Positions 8,999 to 17,750 of a stretch of 64,000 nucleotides of DNA are shown here, piece by piece (position 1 is the stretch's first letter; the number at the start of each line of letters is the position of its first letter). This stretch comes from Candidatus Obscuribacter sp. GTDB lineage: Bacteria; Cyanobacteriota; Vampirovibrionia; Obscuribacterales; Obscuribacteraceae. Below the pieces are notes generated by a model. That model saw nothing but the letters and a program-made list of their open reading frames with translations, did not search any database and was not told the origin of the DNA. The stretch covers positions 62,001-126,000 of the forward strand of contig JADYXR010000033.1 of the NCBI GenBank assembly GCA_021772095.1. The letters are read 5' to 3'. A program made the translations under genes and the position numbers.

Positions 8999-9106
8999 AC
9001 TACAAACTGCATTTTAGTAGTTTTCGCACTACAGGACTGTAGACTGCCGGGGTAGACAATTGTCTACTGTTCCACCAACAGGGTTGATTAGTAGACTACA
9101 AACTAC
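8999..9106. promoter_or_regulatory. Cluster of GTAGAC half-sites around a perfect palindrome
   Basis: A perfect 16-bp palindrome, GTAGACAATTGTCTAC, lies at 9052-9067. The half-site GTAGAC recurs at 9039, 9052 and 9091 (spacings 13 and 39, multiples of 13). The sequence ACTACAAACT occurs at 8999 and 9095. The cluster lies 280-380 bp upstream of the small membrane protein gene. It looks like a multi-site operator, but no regulator gene is adjacent. Confidence 0.55.
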
Positions 9107-9382
9107 ATTCCTATATAAAGGATTGCTTCTACAGTCGACTCAAATATCAGGGTGCGTTTCGTCGGGCTCGCAAGAACCGATCAAACTACCTATATACAAA
9201 GGTACGTTTTCGGCACTGGTGGACTTTTAAATCCATCAAGAACCAACAGATTCATAAAGTTTCTAACCGCGACCGGCAATACGTGAGCATGGAGTCCAGA
9301 AACTTGAGCTAAATACACTGTAGATTCGAAACTACAAAGTTCAGATTTCGATAACCAGTAATGTTTACTTTTAGGGGGTAAC
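9107..9382. other. Leader region of the small membrane protein gene
   Basis: Together with the preceding operator-like cluster this makes a 570-bp gap after the 62-residue ORF. I see no gene in it. Antisense ORFs crossing into the next gene have no ribosome site. Confidence 0.4.
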
Positions 9383-9793
9383 ATGGACAAGGAATATTCC
9401 TCTACCACGGACAGAGAAGTGTACGTAAATACCACGGAAACAGTGGCAGTGCCATCAGAAGACTCGGGCACCGGTTGGGCAGTTGCTCTGGTAGTTCTAA
9501 TTTTGGCAATCGGTTTTGGTTTTGTAGCCTTCTCGAATAACCAGTCGGCGAGCGAACTCAGAACAACTCAGCAAATCGAAGATGTGCGTCGCGATAACTC
9601 CCTCAGCACAAATATCCCAGCTGTAGTTCAACCAGCACCAGTGGTATCAATCCCGTCAGTGCCAAATCCTGCAGCGGTTCCTCAAACCACGAACGTCGAA
9701 GTGAAAGTACCTGCACCTGAAGCTCCAGCGCCTGCCGCTCCCGTAGAGTCGGTTCCAGCTGAACCAGCTCCAGTAGAAGAGCCAACAGAATAA
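9383..9793 (+). CDS. Single-pass membrane protein with Pro/Ala/Glu-rich tail
   Basis: A 136-residue protein. Residues 1-30 are polar, residues 31-50 form one strongly hydrophobic helix (AVALVVLILAIGFGFVAF). Residues 55-80 form a charged segment and the last 60 residues are almost only Pro, Ala, Val and Glu (APEAPAPAAPVESVPAEPAP). The orientation is probably N-in with the Pro-rich tail across the membrane, where such tails often span the cell wall. The ribosome site AGGGGG lies seven bases before the ATG. The gene is transcribed alone from a long upstream region and ends at a very strong terminator. The family is unknown to me. Confidence 0.7.
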   Translation: MDKEYSSTTDREVYVNTTETVAVPSEDSGTGWAVALVVLILAIGFGFVAFSNNQSASELRTTQQIEDVRRDNSLSTNIPAVVQPAPVVSIPSVPNPAAVPQTTNVEVKVPAPEAPAPAAPVESVPAEPAPVEEPTE

Positions 9794-9833
9794 CTAAAGT
9801 CGGTGACGACTAACAAAGTAGGGTCCTAAGACC

Positions 9834-9865
9834 AAGAAGAGGCGAGTGATCGCCTCTTCTTTTTT
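9834..9865 (+). terminator. Strong intrinsic terminator
   Basis: A perfect 12-bp stem (AAGAAGAGGCGA with its complement) around a 4-base loop is followed by a T-run. It closes the transcript of the small membrane protein. Read from the other strand, the A-run gives the opposite arm a T-run too, so it may also stop transcripts from rnhB. Confidence 0.9.
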
Positions 9866-9901
9866 CTTGAATGTTGAGTCAGCTCCATGCGGATCTTGAA
9901 A

Positions 9902-11179
9902 CTACTTCACGCGCGTCTTCGACTGCAATTCAGTTTTACTTCCAGAATCGCTATTCGCTTTCTTCGAATCGCTTTGCGACGTTGTTTTAGTTTTGATGCC
10001 GGCAGTTTTAGTTTTGGCGCCTGCAGTTTTGGTTTTCGTGGCCGCAGTTGATTTCAATTTGATCTTCGCGCTGGCCTCATTCACCTTTTTAAGGAGAAGT
10101 GGATTCCGGCTCCCAGACCCAGCTTCGACCGACAACTCGGTATTCTTCGAAGTGATCTTCCGCGTAGTTCTATTTGTCGATTTCGTTTTTGATTCTATAG
10201 TCGACTTCGTTGTAATTTTCGTTGTCGTTTTTACTGCTTTGACTGTTGTTTTAATCGAAACCTTCCTCCCAGGTTTAGCCTTCGACGAAGCTTTTGAATT
10301 CTTGCGACCAACCTTCCGAATCGCCTGCTTGAGAGCGCTTTGAGCATCTTCGTTTTCTTCATCGAAAACATCATCGTCTTCACTGGGCAAACATCTAAAC
10401 GAACGGCGATGCCAGACGGTCATCCCGTGTTCTTGTAGTCCAACGCGGTGATCGAGACACCCATAACCTTTGTTCGAGCGCCAATTGTAAGACGGAAATT
10501 CTTCGCCAAGCTTGACCATGAAAGCGTCTCGGTGGACCTTTGCAATCACAGACGCGGCTGCAATCGACGCGGACTTGGTATCGCCCTTGATGACAGGTAA
10601 TTGATAGGCTTCTACGCCCGGCAATCTCCACTTACCGTCAATGAGGATGACAGCTTCTTTGAGGTCAATCATCGCGGATGATACCAGTGAATTGACTGCG
10701 CGTTTCATCGCGAGCAAACTTGCATGAAAGATATTAATCGTGTCGATTTCTTCGACCGAAGCCTCACCAATGGCGAACTGAGCGCATCCGCGAATTGCAG
10801 TTGAAAGGGCTTCGCGTGTCGCTGCCGTCAACTTTTTGGAATCATCGAGTAATTTTAAACGTTTGGCAATTTCAGAAGATTTTTCAAAACCAGGAAGAAT
10901 GACAGCAGCAGCGACCACCGGACCAGCAAGACAGCCGCGTCCGACTTCATCGACACCGATAATAAACCGGTGCCTGTTGCTGAACAACTTCATTTGTCCG
11001 AAGTTTTCCATGGAAACTCCGGCTCCTGAGCGGAAAGCATCGGGATCGTTGCTTGCCATCACGAAATCATCGAAACGATCGATGTCGAACAAAATCCGCT
11101 CGGACAGAGGATCCGCCGTTACCTCGCCACGTTTTTTCTTCGCTGGTTTTTCTTTGACCGCAGTTTTGGCTTTTGCCAT
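9902..11179 (-). CDS. rnhB: Ribonuclease HII with long basic C-terminal tail
   Basis: RNase HII cuts the RNA strand of RNA:DNA hybrids and removes misincorporated ribonucleotides. The catalytic core (about residues 70-265) has GVDEVGRGCLAGPV with the acidic pair Asp77/Glu78, DDSKKLT, a third acidic site in ILIDGKW, and GDTKSASIAAASVIAKVHRD. The usual length is about 200-260 residues; this protein has 425. A 65-residue N-terminal extension and a tail from about residue 275 consist mainly of Lys, Thr, Ser and Ala (for example KTTTKITTKSTIESKTK). The tail is probably disordered and nucleic-acid binding. It is the last gene of the conserved rplS-rbgA-rnhB cluster, 33 bp after rbgA. Confidence 0.93.
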   Translation of the reverse strand: MAKAKTAVKEKPAKKKRGEVTADPLSERILFDIDRFDDFVMASNDPDAFRSGAGVSMENFGQMKLFSNRHRFIIGVDEVGRGCLAGPVVAAAVILPGFEKSSEIAKRLKLLDDSKKLTAATREALSTAIRGCAQFAIGEASVEEIDTINIFHASLLAMKRAVNSLVSSAMIDLKEAVILIDGKWRLPGVEAYQLPVIKGDTKSASIAAASVIAKVHRDAFMVKLGEEFPSYNWRSNKGYGCLDHRVGLQEHGMTVWHRRSFRCLPSEDDDVFDEENEDAQSALKQAIRKVGRKNSKASSKAKPGRKVSIKTTVKAVKTTTKITTKSTIESKTKSTNRTTRKITSKNTELSVEAGSGSRNPLLLKKVNEASAKIKLKSTAATKTKTAGAKTKTAGIKTKTTSQSDSKKANSDSGSKTELQSKTRVK

Positions 11180-11212
11180 TGCTCTCTCGAGAGAAACGAA
11201 CCTTCCTCTATT

Positions 11213-12442
11213 CTAGGGGTCGAGAGTGATTCTTCCTACTTTTCCATCTCTAAGCTCCGAGAGGAATAGCGCGGCAGCCCGCGGTACATCAGGCTTTGCG
11301 CCTGATGTTAGAAGATTTCTAGCCTTTGCGACTTCCAGAAGCCCCGTACCATCAACAGACAACCCCTGGATATACCCTTCCAGAAGCCGGGGATATTTCT
11401 GACGCAACATGAGAATGGCTTCTTCTGCTATTTCATAGAAATTGTAGGTCGTGTCCGGAATCAAGTTGCAGACGGCGAGCCTGTCTTTGACGGTCTTCGA
11501 GAAGGACGCGCTCGGCAAAATGCCGGGCGTATCGAGCAATTCCAACTTGGGATGCACTCGAACCCATTGCGTTCCTTTCGTTATCCCCGGGCGGTTGCCG
11601 GTTTTTGTTCTATTCTGCCCGATCAGCCAGTTGATCAATGATGATTTGCCCACGTTAGGCAGTCCCACAACGCAAACTCGCATGGGGCGAGGCAGAATGC
11701 CCTTCTTCACCAGCGCCTGCAATTTTTCTTTAGTCGCGTCAACGCAAGCCGACATGATTTGACCCTTACCAGCACTCGTTTTCAACGACACAAGCAGGCA
11801 CTCAATGCCGGTATCGTGTTTGATCTGGTCGATCAAATGCCTGGTTTCTTCAGCGTCGGCAAGATCTGACTTGGCGAGAACAAGCAGTCTCGGTTTACGT
11901 CCAAAAATTTCGTCGGCCATCGGATGCCTGGTGGAAAGCGGCAATCGCGCGTCCAAAACCTCGACAACCAGGTCGACCCATTTGACCATTTCAGTGATAT
12001 TTTGAAACGGCGTCGACTTCGCACCCTTGCGAGGCTTAGTATTGGCCGGTTTACCTGTAGGTTTTACCGCACCAGCTTTGCCTTTACCCTGGGACTTGCC
12101 TTCGTCAGAAGATGCGCCTGCATTGGGCTTGCCATGATACGCGTCGACTTTGTGATGGCCAGCAGCAGCAGCATTCGCCTTTTGCAAAGCTTGAGCTTGC
12201 TTGTTCTTCTGAGATGGCTTTGCATCCGGCTTCTGCTGAGAAGCCGCAGCACTTTGCTTGGTCTCGTTCGAGTTCTGCGAACCGGAACTTGCGTTCTGAG
12301 CGCGCCCAGAAACAAAGCCCGTGCGATTCTTCCCAGCATTGGAGCGCGATTTATCACGCCCCGAGCTTGGTCGCGCGGGCTTATTTGATGATGGCCTAGA
12401 TCCAGATGCCGAGCTACGCCTGTTTGGGCGCTTTTGAGGCAT
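11213..12442 (-). CDS. rbgA: Ribosome biogenesis GTPase RbgA (YlqF) with long N-terminal extension
   Basis: A circularly permuted GTPase that helps late 50S subunit assembly. The motif order is G4 (LAKSDLAD), G5 (SLKTSAGKG), G1 P-loop (VVGLPNVGKSSLINWL), then G3 (LLDTPGILP), which is diagnostic of the YlqF/YawG class. The first 145 residues are an extra low-complexity stretch rich in Ser, Asn, Gln, Lys and Ala. The core then starts at NITEMVKWVDLVVEVLDARL. Bacillus RbgA has about 280 residues; this one has 409. It starts 3 bases after the rplS stop, matching the classic rplS-rbgA-rnhB order. Confidence 0.92.
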   Translation of the reverse strand: MPQKRPNRRSSASGSRPSSNKPARPSSGRDKSRSNAGKNRTGFVSGRAQNASSGSQNSNETKQSAAASQQKPDAKPSQKNKQAQALQKANAAAAGHHKVDAYHGKPNAGASSDEGKSQGKGKAGAVKPTGKPANTKPRKGAKSTPFQNITEMVKWVDLVVEVLDARLPLSTRHPMADEIFGRKPRLLVLAKSDLADAEETRHLIDQIKHDTGIECLLVSLKTSAGKGQIMSACVDATKEKLQALVKKGILPRPMRVCVVGLPNVGKSSLINWLIGQNRTKTGNRPGITKGTQWVRVHPKLELLDTPGILPSASFSKTVKDRLAVCNLIPDTTYNFYEIAEEAILMLRQKYPRLLEGYIQGLSVDGTGLLEVAKARNLLTSGAKPDVPRAAALFLSELRDGKVGRITLDP

Positions 12443-12445
12443 ACC

Positions 12446-12856
12446 TTAGGATTGTTCTTCCGGTTTCTCGGCGACGATCTTTGTCGGTTTGACTTCAACT
12501 TCTCTGCGACCGCCAGTCTTTTCTTTGATTCTGGTGGCTTTACCTGTTCTTTGACGCAGGTAATAGAGTTTGGCGCGTCTTACGACACCGCGACGGAGGA
12601 CTTTGATTTTCTCGATGCGAGGTGAATTCAGAGGGAATACACGCTCGATTCCGATGCCCTGGAAAACGCGGCGAACAGTAATTGTTTTGCCGATTCCACT
12701 GCCACGACGTTTGATGATTACGCCTTCGTAGCCTTGTGTACGTTCTTTTCCGCCTTCGATAATCTTGACGAAGACTTTGACGGAATCGCCCACATTGAGC
12801 TCCGGCAGGTCGTCTTTGATGAATGGCGCTTCGATATCACGAATGATCTGGTTCAT
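12446..12856 (-). CDS. rplS: 50S ribosomal protein L19
   Basis: L19 sits at the 30S-50S interface. The 136-residue protein matches along its length: [20 protein letters not shown], the [14 protein letters not shown] motif, [18 protein letters not shown], and the basic [20 protein letters not shown]. It carries an extra C-terminal tail of about 20 charged residues. It is the first gene of the rplS-rbgA-rnhB cluster. The 275-bp gap before it must carry the promoter; I see no clear -35/-10 pair there. Confidence 0.96.
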   Translation of the reverse strand: MNQIIRDIEAPFIKDDLPELNVGDSVKVFVKIIEGGKERTQGYEGVIIKRRGSGIGKTITVRRVFQGIGIERVFPLNSPRIEKIKVLRRGVVRRAKLYYLRQRTGKATRIKEKTGGRREVEVKPTKIVAEKPEEQS

Positions 12857-13131
12857 GGCTTCCTACCAGTGATTGGTTTGAGAATATATGCAAAAGTAGC
12901 CCAAAATTCTATCATCTACGGCGCCGGGGTTGGGGCGTAGGAGATAACTGCCGTCAAAACGCTTCATAAATTGTCATTCAGATTGTCAGAGACGCGCTTC
13001 AACTGTCGTTTAAAGGAAACCAAGGGCATTCACGAATGTTAAGTTGGATATACCTTCTTACTCACGCCGGAAGTCAGGGGGGCTGGCGAGTATTTAAACA
13101 ATGCCGTCTCACTCTATGTCCCGACCGCTAA

Positions 13132-13635
13132 TTAACCATCGGTTGTGACACTAGTGACGGTGGCTTCCGCATTTTCCAACAAGGTCTGCGTGTCCTTCAA
13201 CGTATTCAGCTCAGAGACAAAGTCTTCGATAGATCTAAACTGTCGATATACCGATGCGAAGCGCACGTAAGCGACCTCGTCTAATTCTTTCAAGCGACCC
13301 AAAGACAGCTCACCGAGCAGCGATGCGGGTACTTCTTTCTTGCCGAGCATGGCCAATTCATTTTCAACAGAGTCGACAAGATCATCGATTTGTTCTGCTG
13401 TCACCATTGTTTTCGCGCAAGCGCGTCGCACGCCGGCCATCAATTTTTCACGGGTGTATGGTTCTCGACTGCCCGAGCGCTTCACAACTAGAACCTGCAT
13501 GACTTCAAGACGTTCATACGTAGTGAAACGCTTGGCGCAAGCTTCGCATTCTCTGCGACGCCTGACCGAATTTTCACCAGTCAAACGAGACTCGAGGACG
13601 CGGCTGTCTTTCTTGTTGCAGAAGGGGCAGAACAT
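13132..13635 (-). CDS. nrdR: Transcriptional repressor NrdR
   Basis: NrdR senses ATP/dATP and represses ribonucleotide reductase genes. The 167-residue protein starts at MFCPFCNKKDSRV, the family's usual start. It has a zinc ribbon with CPFC near residue 3 and CEAC near residue 31, followed by RRRRECEACAKRFTTYER and an ATP-cone domain (about 49-140: VVKRSGSREPYTREKLMAGV). The frame is open 11 codons further upstream to 13668, but that extension is not seen in the family. No ribonucleotide reductase gene is in the window. Confidence 0.95.
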   Translation of the reverse strand: MFCPFCNKKDSRVLESRLTGENSVRRRRECEACAKRFTTYERLEVMQVLVVKRSGSREPYTREKLMAGVRRACAKTMVTAEQIDDLVDSVENELAMLGKKEVPASLLGELSLGRLKELDEVAYVRFASVYRQFRSIEDFVSELNTLKDTQTLLENAEATVTSVTTDG

Positions 13636-13905
13636 AGGAGCATTATAGACTGAACGGGATGGTCGCAAGGACCACGGTGTTACGAGAGTTCACCAGGACG
13701 CGGTTGAGTCATTAGTTTAGATCTCAAAAGGATGATCGATTAGGCCTCGACAACTGAATTCCCGTTGTCAGGGAACGAATCGACGAACTCTCTCGTTCTA
13801 CTAATAACGGATTCGCCAATTGGTATCGCGCACTTCTAGAATGAGCTCGAAGCAGGCATAATTAGACTAGGTTCAGTCGCATGGAAACCAGATCCATTTA
13901 GCAGA

Positions 13906-14589
13906 ATGGGAAAACGCGAAAATTACTATGAAGTTCTAGGCGTGTCGCCCGAAATAAATTCGGACGGCATAAAAAAAGCTTTTCGACAATTGGTCAAAAA
14001 GCATCACCCCGATTTGGAATACAGCAAGCAAGACGCTAATCAACGCGTGCAAGCCAAAGAAGTGATGCAGAAGATCAATCAAGCGTACGAAATTTTGATC
14101 GACAGACGCAAGCGCACTGAGTATGACAAAACTATCGGCTTGCGAAACGTCTCTCTTGAGCGGGTTCGACAACAGGTCAACAAAGCCAAGAACGAAGAGC
14201 TTCTTCGAGAAGTTTTCCTGGGGACAGTGTTTCACCCTGCACGAAAATCGATCGTCAAAATTCTCAGCCAATATAAAAAACGATGCGGCGAATTAGAACT
14301 CGATATCTACGACGATCAATTACTGGAAAACTTTAGCGACTATGTAGACTCAATTGAAAAAACGCTGCGAGCTGCATCCAATTCACTCACCGATAATCCA
14401 CCGCCGGAATCGCTTGAGGGCTCGGTTCGCTGGATGCGACACTGCATTGCACAGGCGTCCGATGGACTCGATGAGTTGAATTATTTCCGCAGCAATTTTG
14501 ATTACGATCACTTGAGCATGGCAGGAACTCTTTTTAAAATCGCGTTGGAACACGCAGCCAAAGCCCAGCAGCTGGTCAAACTTTTGTAG
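13906..14589 (+). CDS. DnaJ-domain protein
   Basis: A 227-residue protein with an N-terminal J domain (residues 6-75: YYEVLGVSPEINSDGIKKAF, then KKHHPDLEY with the HPD motif, then INQAYEILIDRRKRTEYDK). The remaining 150 residues are helical, have no zinc centre and match no family I know. They contain LLREVFLGTVFHPARKSIVK and a region near 150-220 that could pack as a four-helix bundle. It probably acts as a specialised Hsp70 co-chaperone. It differs in sequence and layout from the J-protein at 6.6 kb. Confidence 0.78.
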   Translation: MGKRENYYEVLGVSPEINSDGIKKAFRQLVKKHHPDLEYSKQDANQRVQAKEVMQKINQAYEILIDRRKRTEYDKTIGLRNVSLERVRQQVNKAKNEELLREVFLGTVFHPARKSIVKILSQYKKRCGELELDIYDDQLLENFSDYVDSIEKTLRAASNSLTDNPPPESLEGSVRWMRHCIAQASDGLDELNYFRSNFDYDHLSMAGTLFKIALEHAAKAQQLVKLL

Positions 14590-14701
14590 GTCGGTGCAAC
14601 CCATCGCTTCAATAGCTGTTTTAAAATAACGAGGAATTGGTTCGTTCATGAGCACCAGATATGATGCCACTGGCGCCGAGCGATCTTACTAATGATTGTC
14701 A

Positions 14702-15937
14702 TCAATGATTTTTGATCGCTTCAGCGCGCTGCATATACTCCGCTGATTTGTCAGACTGACCAGACTTATCGTACAGTTTCGAAAGGCTCTCCAGGACGCT
14801 GCTGATATCAGGATGTGTGCCAAAATTTTCTTCGAGAATGGCAAGTGATTTCGACAGATATTTTTCGGAGACGGCGAAGTTATTCATTGCCGCTTCAAGT
14901 TCGCCGGTTGCTCGATAGGTATCAGCCAGGTCGGGATGAGCTTTTCCGAGGAAACTCTCTTTGATGGACAGAGCGTCGGCAAGATATCGTTTCGCTTCGT
15001 AGAGATTGCCTTGTTTAAAACGAAGACAACCAAGCGAATGGAAAGACGAAGCAATCATCAAATCTTTTTCGGGAAAAATTTGTTTGCGAATACGAAACGC
15101 TCTATTGATGTAGTCGACGGCTTCATCGGTTCGACCAGTTCGGACCAGGAGATCACCGAGAGCATTTAAATTGTTTGCCAGAAAATATGTGTCTTCGAAA
15201 ACGTGCAGATCGATCGTTTCAATCGCCTGTTTATATTGCTCTTCGGCAAGAGCAAACTTAGATTGCTTCTCGAACAGCCCACCAAGACCGTACATGTCGC
15301 CGGCAAGCGCGGTTACGATTGCAAGCGGGGAGTCGTTCTCACGTTGCTCTTCCGGTTTGAGTTGAACTTTTTTCGCCGCGATTCCTCTGCGGAAAAACTT
15401 TTCTGCTTCCGAAAATCTGCCCAGGTAAAAATAGCAGCTCGCCATTTGACCGACTACTAATTGCGTAAGAATGTGGTCCCAACCGATTGCGCCTTGTGAT
15501 TTGTCCATCGCCAATTCGAGCTTGGCAGCGGCTTCTTTGAACTGCCCGAGACACATCATCGCACTGGCGCGGTTGAGCAAATTCATAACTGCAATTGGCG
15601 AGTCGAACATGCCGCAAACATGCAGAAGTGGAACGATCGCGTCGTCCACTGTAGTTCCCATTCCGGCGACGGCGACCGAGGCTTTGTAGAAGCCATTGTG
15701 CAGCAGCCAGCTGGATAGATTGACCAGGAAAAATGAAAGTGCAAATGGTCCGAGCACTGCCCAGATCAAAACTAGCACGACAACGAAGCTGCGCAGAAGC
15801 GGGTCGCCAAGGGTGAATACGAAAGAGAACCCGGCGCCTAAAAGCACCCAGATCAAGAAGAGCACCACTCCAAGACAACTCGTTCCTCCAACTTTGGAGA
15901 CTGGTCTTGAAGAACGCTGGCTATCTCTTTCTTGCAT
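14702..15937 (-). CDS. Membrane-anchored TPR protein
   Basis: A 411-residue protein. After a short basic N-terminus, two hydrophobic helices (about 22-45 and 50-72: VVLFLIWVLLGAGFSFVF and VVVLVLIWAVLGPFALSFF) anchor it. Residues 85-405 are TPRs; clear units are AEKFFRRGIAAKKVQ, AEEQYKQAIETIDLH, AVDYINRAFRIRKQIFPEKD, AKRYLADALSIKESFLGKAH and SEKYLSKSLAILEENFG. The repeats have the longer, kinesin-light-chain-like spacing of about 42 residues. It likely scaffolds other proteins at the membrane. It starts 145 bp after rimO ends on the same strand. Confidence 0.8.
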   Translation of the reverse strand: MQERDSQRSSRPVSKVGGTSCLGVVLFLIWVLLGAGFSFVFTLGDPLLRSFVVVLVLIWAVLGPFALSFFLVNLSSWLLHNGFYKASVAVAGMGTTVDDAIVPLLHVCGMFDSPIAVMNLLNRASAMMCLGQFKEAAAKLELAMDKSQGAIGWDHILTQLVVGQMASCYFYLGRFSEAEKFFRRGIAAKKVQLKPEEQRENDSPLAIVTALAGDMYGLGGLFEKQSKFALAEEQYKQAIETIDLHVFEDTYFLANNLNALGDLLVRTGRTDEAVDYINRAFRIRKQIFPEKDLMIASSFHSLGCLRFKQGNLYEAKRYLADALSIKESFLGKAHPDLADTYRATGELEAAMNNFAVSEKYLSKSLAILEENFGTHPDISSVLESLSKLYDKSGQSDKSAEYMQRAEAIKNH

Positions 15938-16082
15938 CTATTGTTCAGAGCCTGCTACAAGTGACTGATAGCGAATGACTCGCGAAAACAGCGAATCGAT
16001 TATTCGGAGAGATAGGGTCACCTGCTGCCTTAACCGGCTGATGCCAGCCGCAATGCAGATACGCATGGTTAGCGCCGTTTGC

Positions 16083-17651
16083 TTAATTAGATACCGTGAC
16101 TGCCAGATATTTTTTGCCGGTTTCAGCAGTTTCAGAATCGCTCGATGGAGCTTTCGTTTTAGCATCACCGGTAGTGGCCTTGGCTTTTGCGTGCCGGCCT
16201 GCGGTTTTGACCTTATCCTTCTCAATCTTCGAGTCGGCGTCAGACAACGACTTGGCAGCACCGCCGGCAGTGACAAGAGATTTTGCGCTTGCACCAGCAT
16301 CACATGCGGTGGCAGCACATTGATCCACTTCGATAGCGGTGCCAAATAGATCATACGGCTTAGCCTCGTCTATTCTCACTCGAGCAATCTCGCCCATGTC
16401 GACCAGATTATTCTCGGTATCTTTAACATACACGAGATTGTCGACCTCGGGAGCATCCCATTGCGATCGACCGATGTAGACATTTTTGCTGTCATCGAAA
16501 CGTTCGATGATAACGTCTATTTCTTTGCCTACCAGAGCCTGGTTTAGCTCTGCGGAAATTCTATGCTGCAATTTCATCAGTTTGCCACGTCTAGCTTTCT
16601 TTACCTTTTCAGGTATTTGATCCGGCATCAAACCGCTTGGCACTTCCACTTGTTTTGAATAAGTGAAGACACCGAGCCGATCGAAGCGATACTTCTCGAC
16701 GAACGCCATGAGGTGCTCGAAGTGCTCTTCTGTTTCGCCGGGGAAACCGACGATCACGGTCGAGCGAATTTTAGCTGTTGGAACAATCGCGCGCACACGG
16801 TCCATCACTTTTTCAGGATGGAGCGGACGCAACATGGATTTCAAAACTTCTGGATGGCTGTGCTGGAGCGGGATGTCTACATATTTCACCACTTTGTCCA
16901 GACGATTGATCGCGTCCAAAATTTCGTCGTTGGTTTCGGTCGGATAGAAATACATTACGCGGATCCAGACCAGGTCTTCGATCTCGTTGAGTGCTTCGAG
17001 CAATTGCGCGAGCGCCAGTTTGCCGTAAATATCGAGACCGTAATAGGTGGAGTCTTGCGAAACCAGAATGATCTCGCGAACGCCGGATTTGACGAGGATT
17101 CTCGCTTCTTTGACTAATGATTCGATCGAGCGCGATCTGAACTTTCCGCGCAGCATAGGGATGATGCAGAAGCTGCAGGTGTGATCGCAGCCTTCGGCAA
17201 TCTTCAGATAAGCCGATGCGCCGACGCCTGTGAGCATGCGGGGAAGCACTTCATCGCTGTAGTCGTTTGGAACATCGCTGACTTCGACCACGCGAAGTGA
17301 CGAATCGGCAGCGACGGATTTAATCACGTCGACGATTTTGTAGATGTCGCCGGTTCCGACTACGGCTCGTGCTTCGGGGATCTCGGTAAGCAATTCTTCT
17401 TTAAAATGTTGGGCCAGACATCCGGCGATGATCAGTTCTTTACCGGCATCAGCCAGTTCAACCAGCGTGCGGACTGACTCTTTGCGCGCGTCGCCGATAA
17501 ATGAGCAGGTATTGACCAGACACATTTCCGCTTCGTCAATGTCGAAGGTGACCTGGAAGCCGGCTTCGTTGAGTAGACCCAACATCACTTCCGTGTCGGT
17601 AGCATTTTTAGGACAACCGAGTGTGACCACTCCGATTTTCGGATAACGCAT
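16083..17651 (-). CDS. rimO: Ribosomal protein S12 methylthiotransferase RimO
   Basis: RimO is a radical SAM enzyme with two iron-sulfur clusters that methylthiolates an Asp of ribosomal protein S12. The N-terminal UPF0004 domain has GCPKNATDTE, NTCSFI and AGCLAQ, with the three cluster-binding cysteines. The radical SAM motif CDHTCSFC follows near residue 150, then HSHPEVLKSMLRP and a TRAM domain (about 365-440). I set the start at 17651 (MRYPKIG), which has GGAG eight bases upstream; an ATG at 17681 lacks one. The last 75 residues are an extra Ala/Ser/Lys/Asp tail ending KKYLAVTVSN, absent from typical RimO of about 440 residues. Confidence 0.92.
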   Translation of the reverse strand: MRYPKIGVVTLGCPKNATDTEVMLGLLNEAGFQVTFDIDEAEMCLVNTCSFIGDARKESVRTLVELADAGKELIIAGCLAQHFKEELLTEIPEARAVVGTGDIYKIVDVIKSVAADSSLRVVEVSDVPNDYSDEVLPRMLTGVGASAYLKIAEGCDHTCSFCIIPMLRGKFRSRSIESLVKEARILVKSGVREIILVSQDSTYYGLDIYGKLALAQLLEALNEIEDLVWIRVMYFYPTETNDEILDAINRLDKVVKYVDIPLQHSHPEVLKSMLRPLHPEKVMDRVRAIVPTAKIRSTVIVGFPGETEEHFEHLMAFVEKYRFDRLGVFTYSKQVEVPSGLMPDQIPEKVKKARRGKLMKLQHRISAELNQALVGKEIDVIIERFDDSKNVYIGRSQWDAPEVDNLVYVKDTENNLVDMGEIARVRIDEAKPYDLFGTAIEVDQCAATACDAGASAKSLVTAGGAAKSLSDADSKIEKDKVKTAGRHAKAKATTGDAKTKAPSSDSETAETGKKYLAVTVSN

Positions 17652-17750
17652 TGCAGGTGCTCCAGTCTCTAATCCGTTCATGAGGCGACTCTTGCAGCCC
17701 GTTCGAGAACGAATAAGGCACGCAGAGTTAAAAGCGTTTAACAGACGAGA

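Noticed and set aside
9993-10343. Plus-strand hydrophobic ORF opposite the RNase HII tail
   Set aside because: It is the antisense image of the Lys/Thr-rich tail, where Lys and Thr codons read as Phe and Val.
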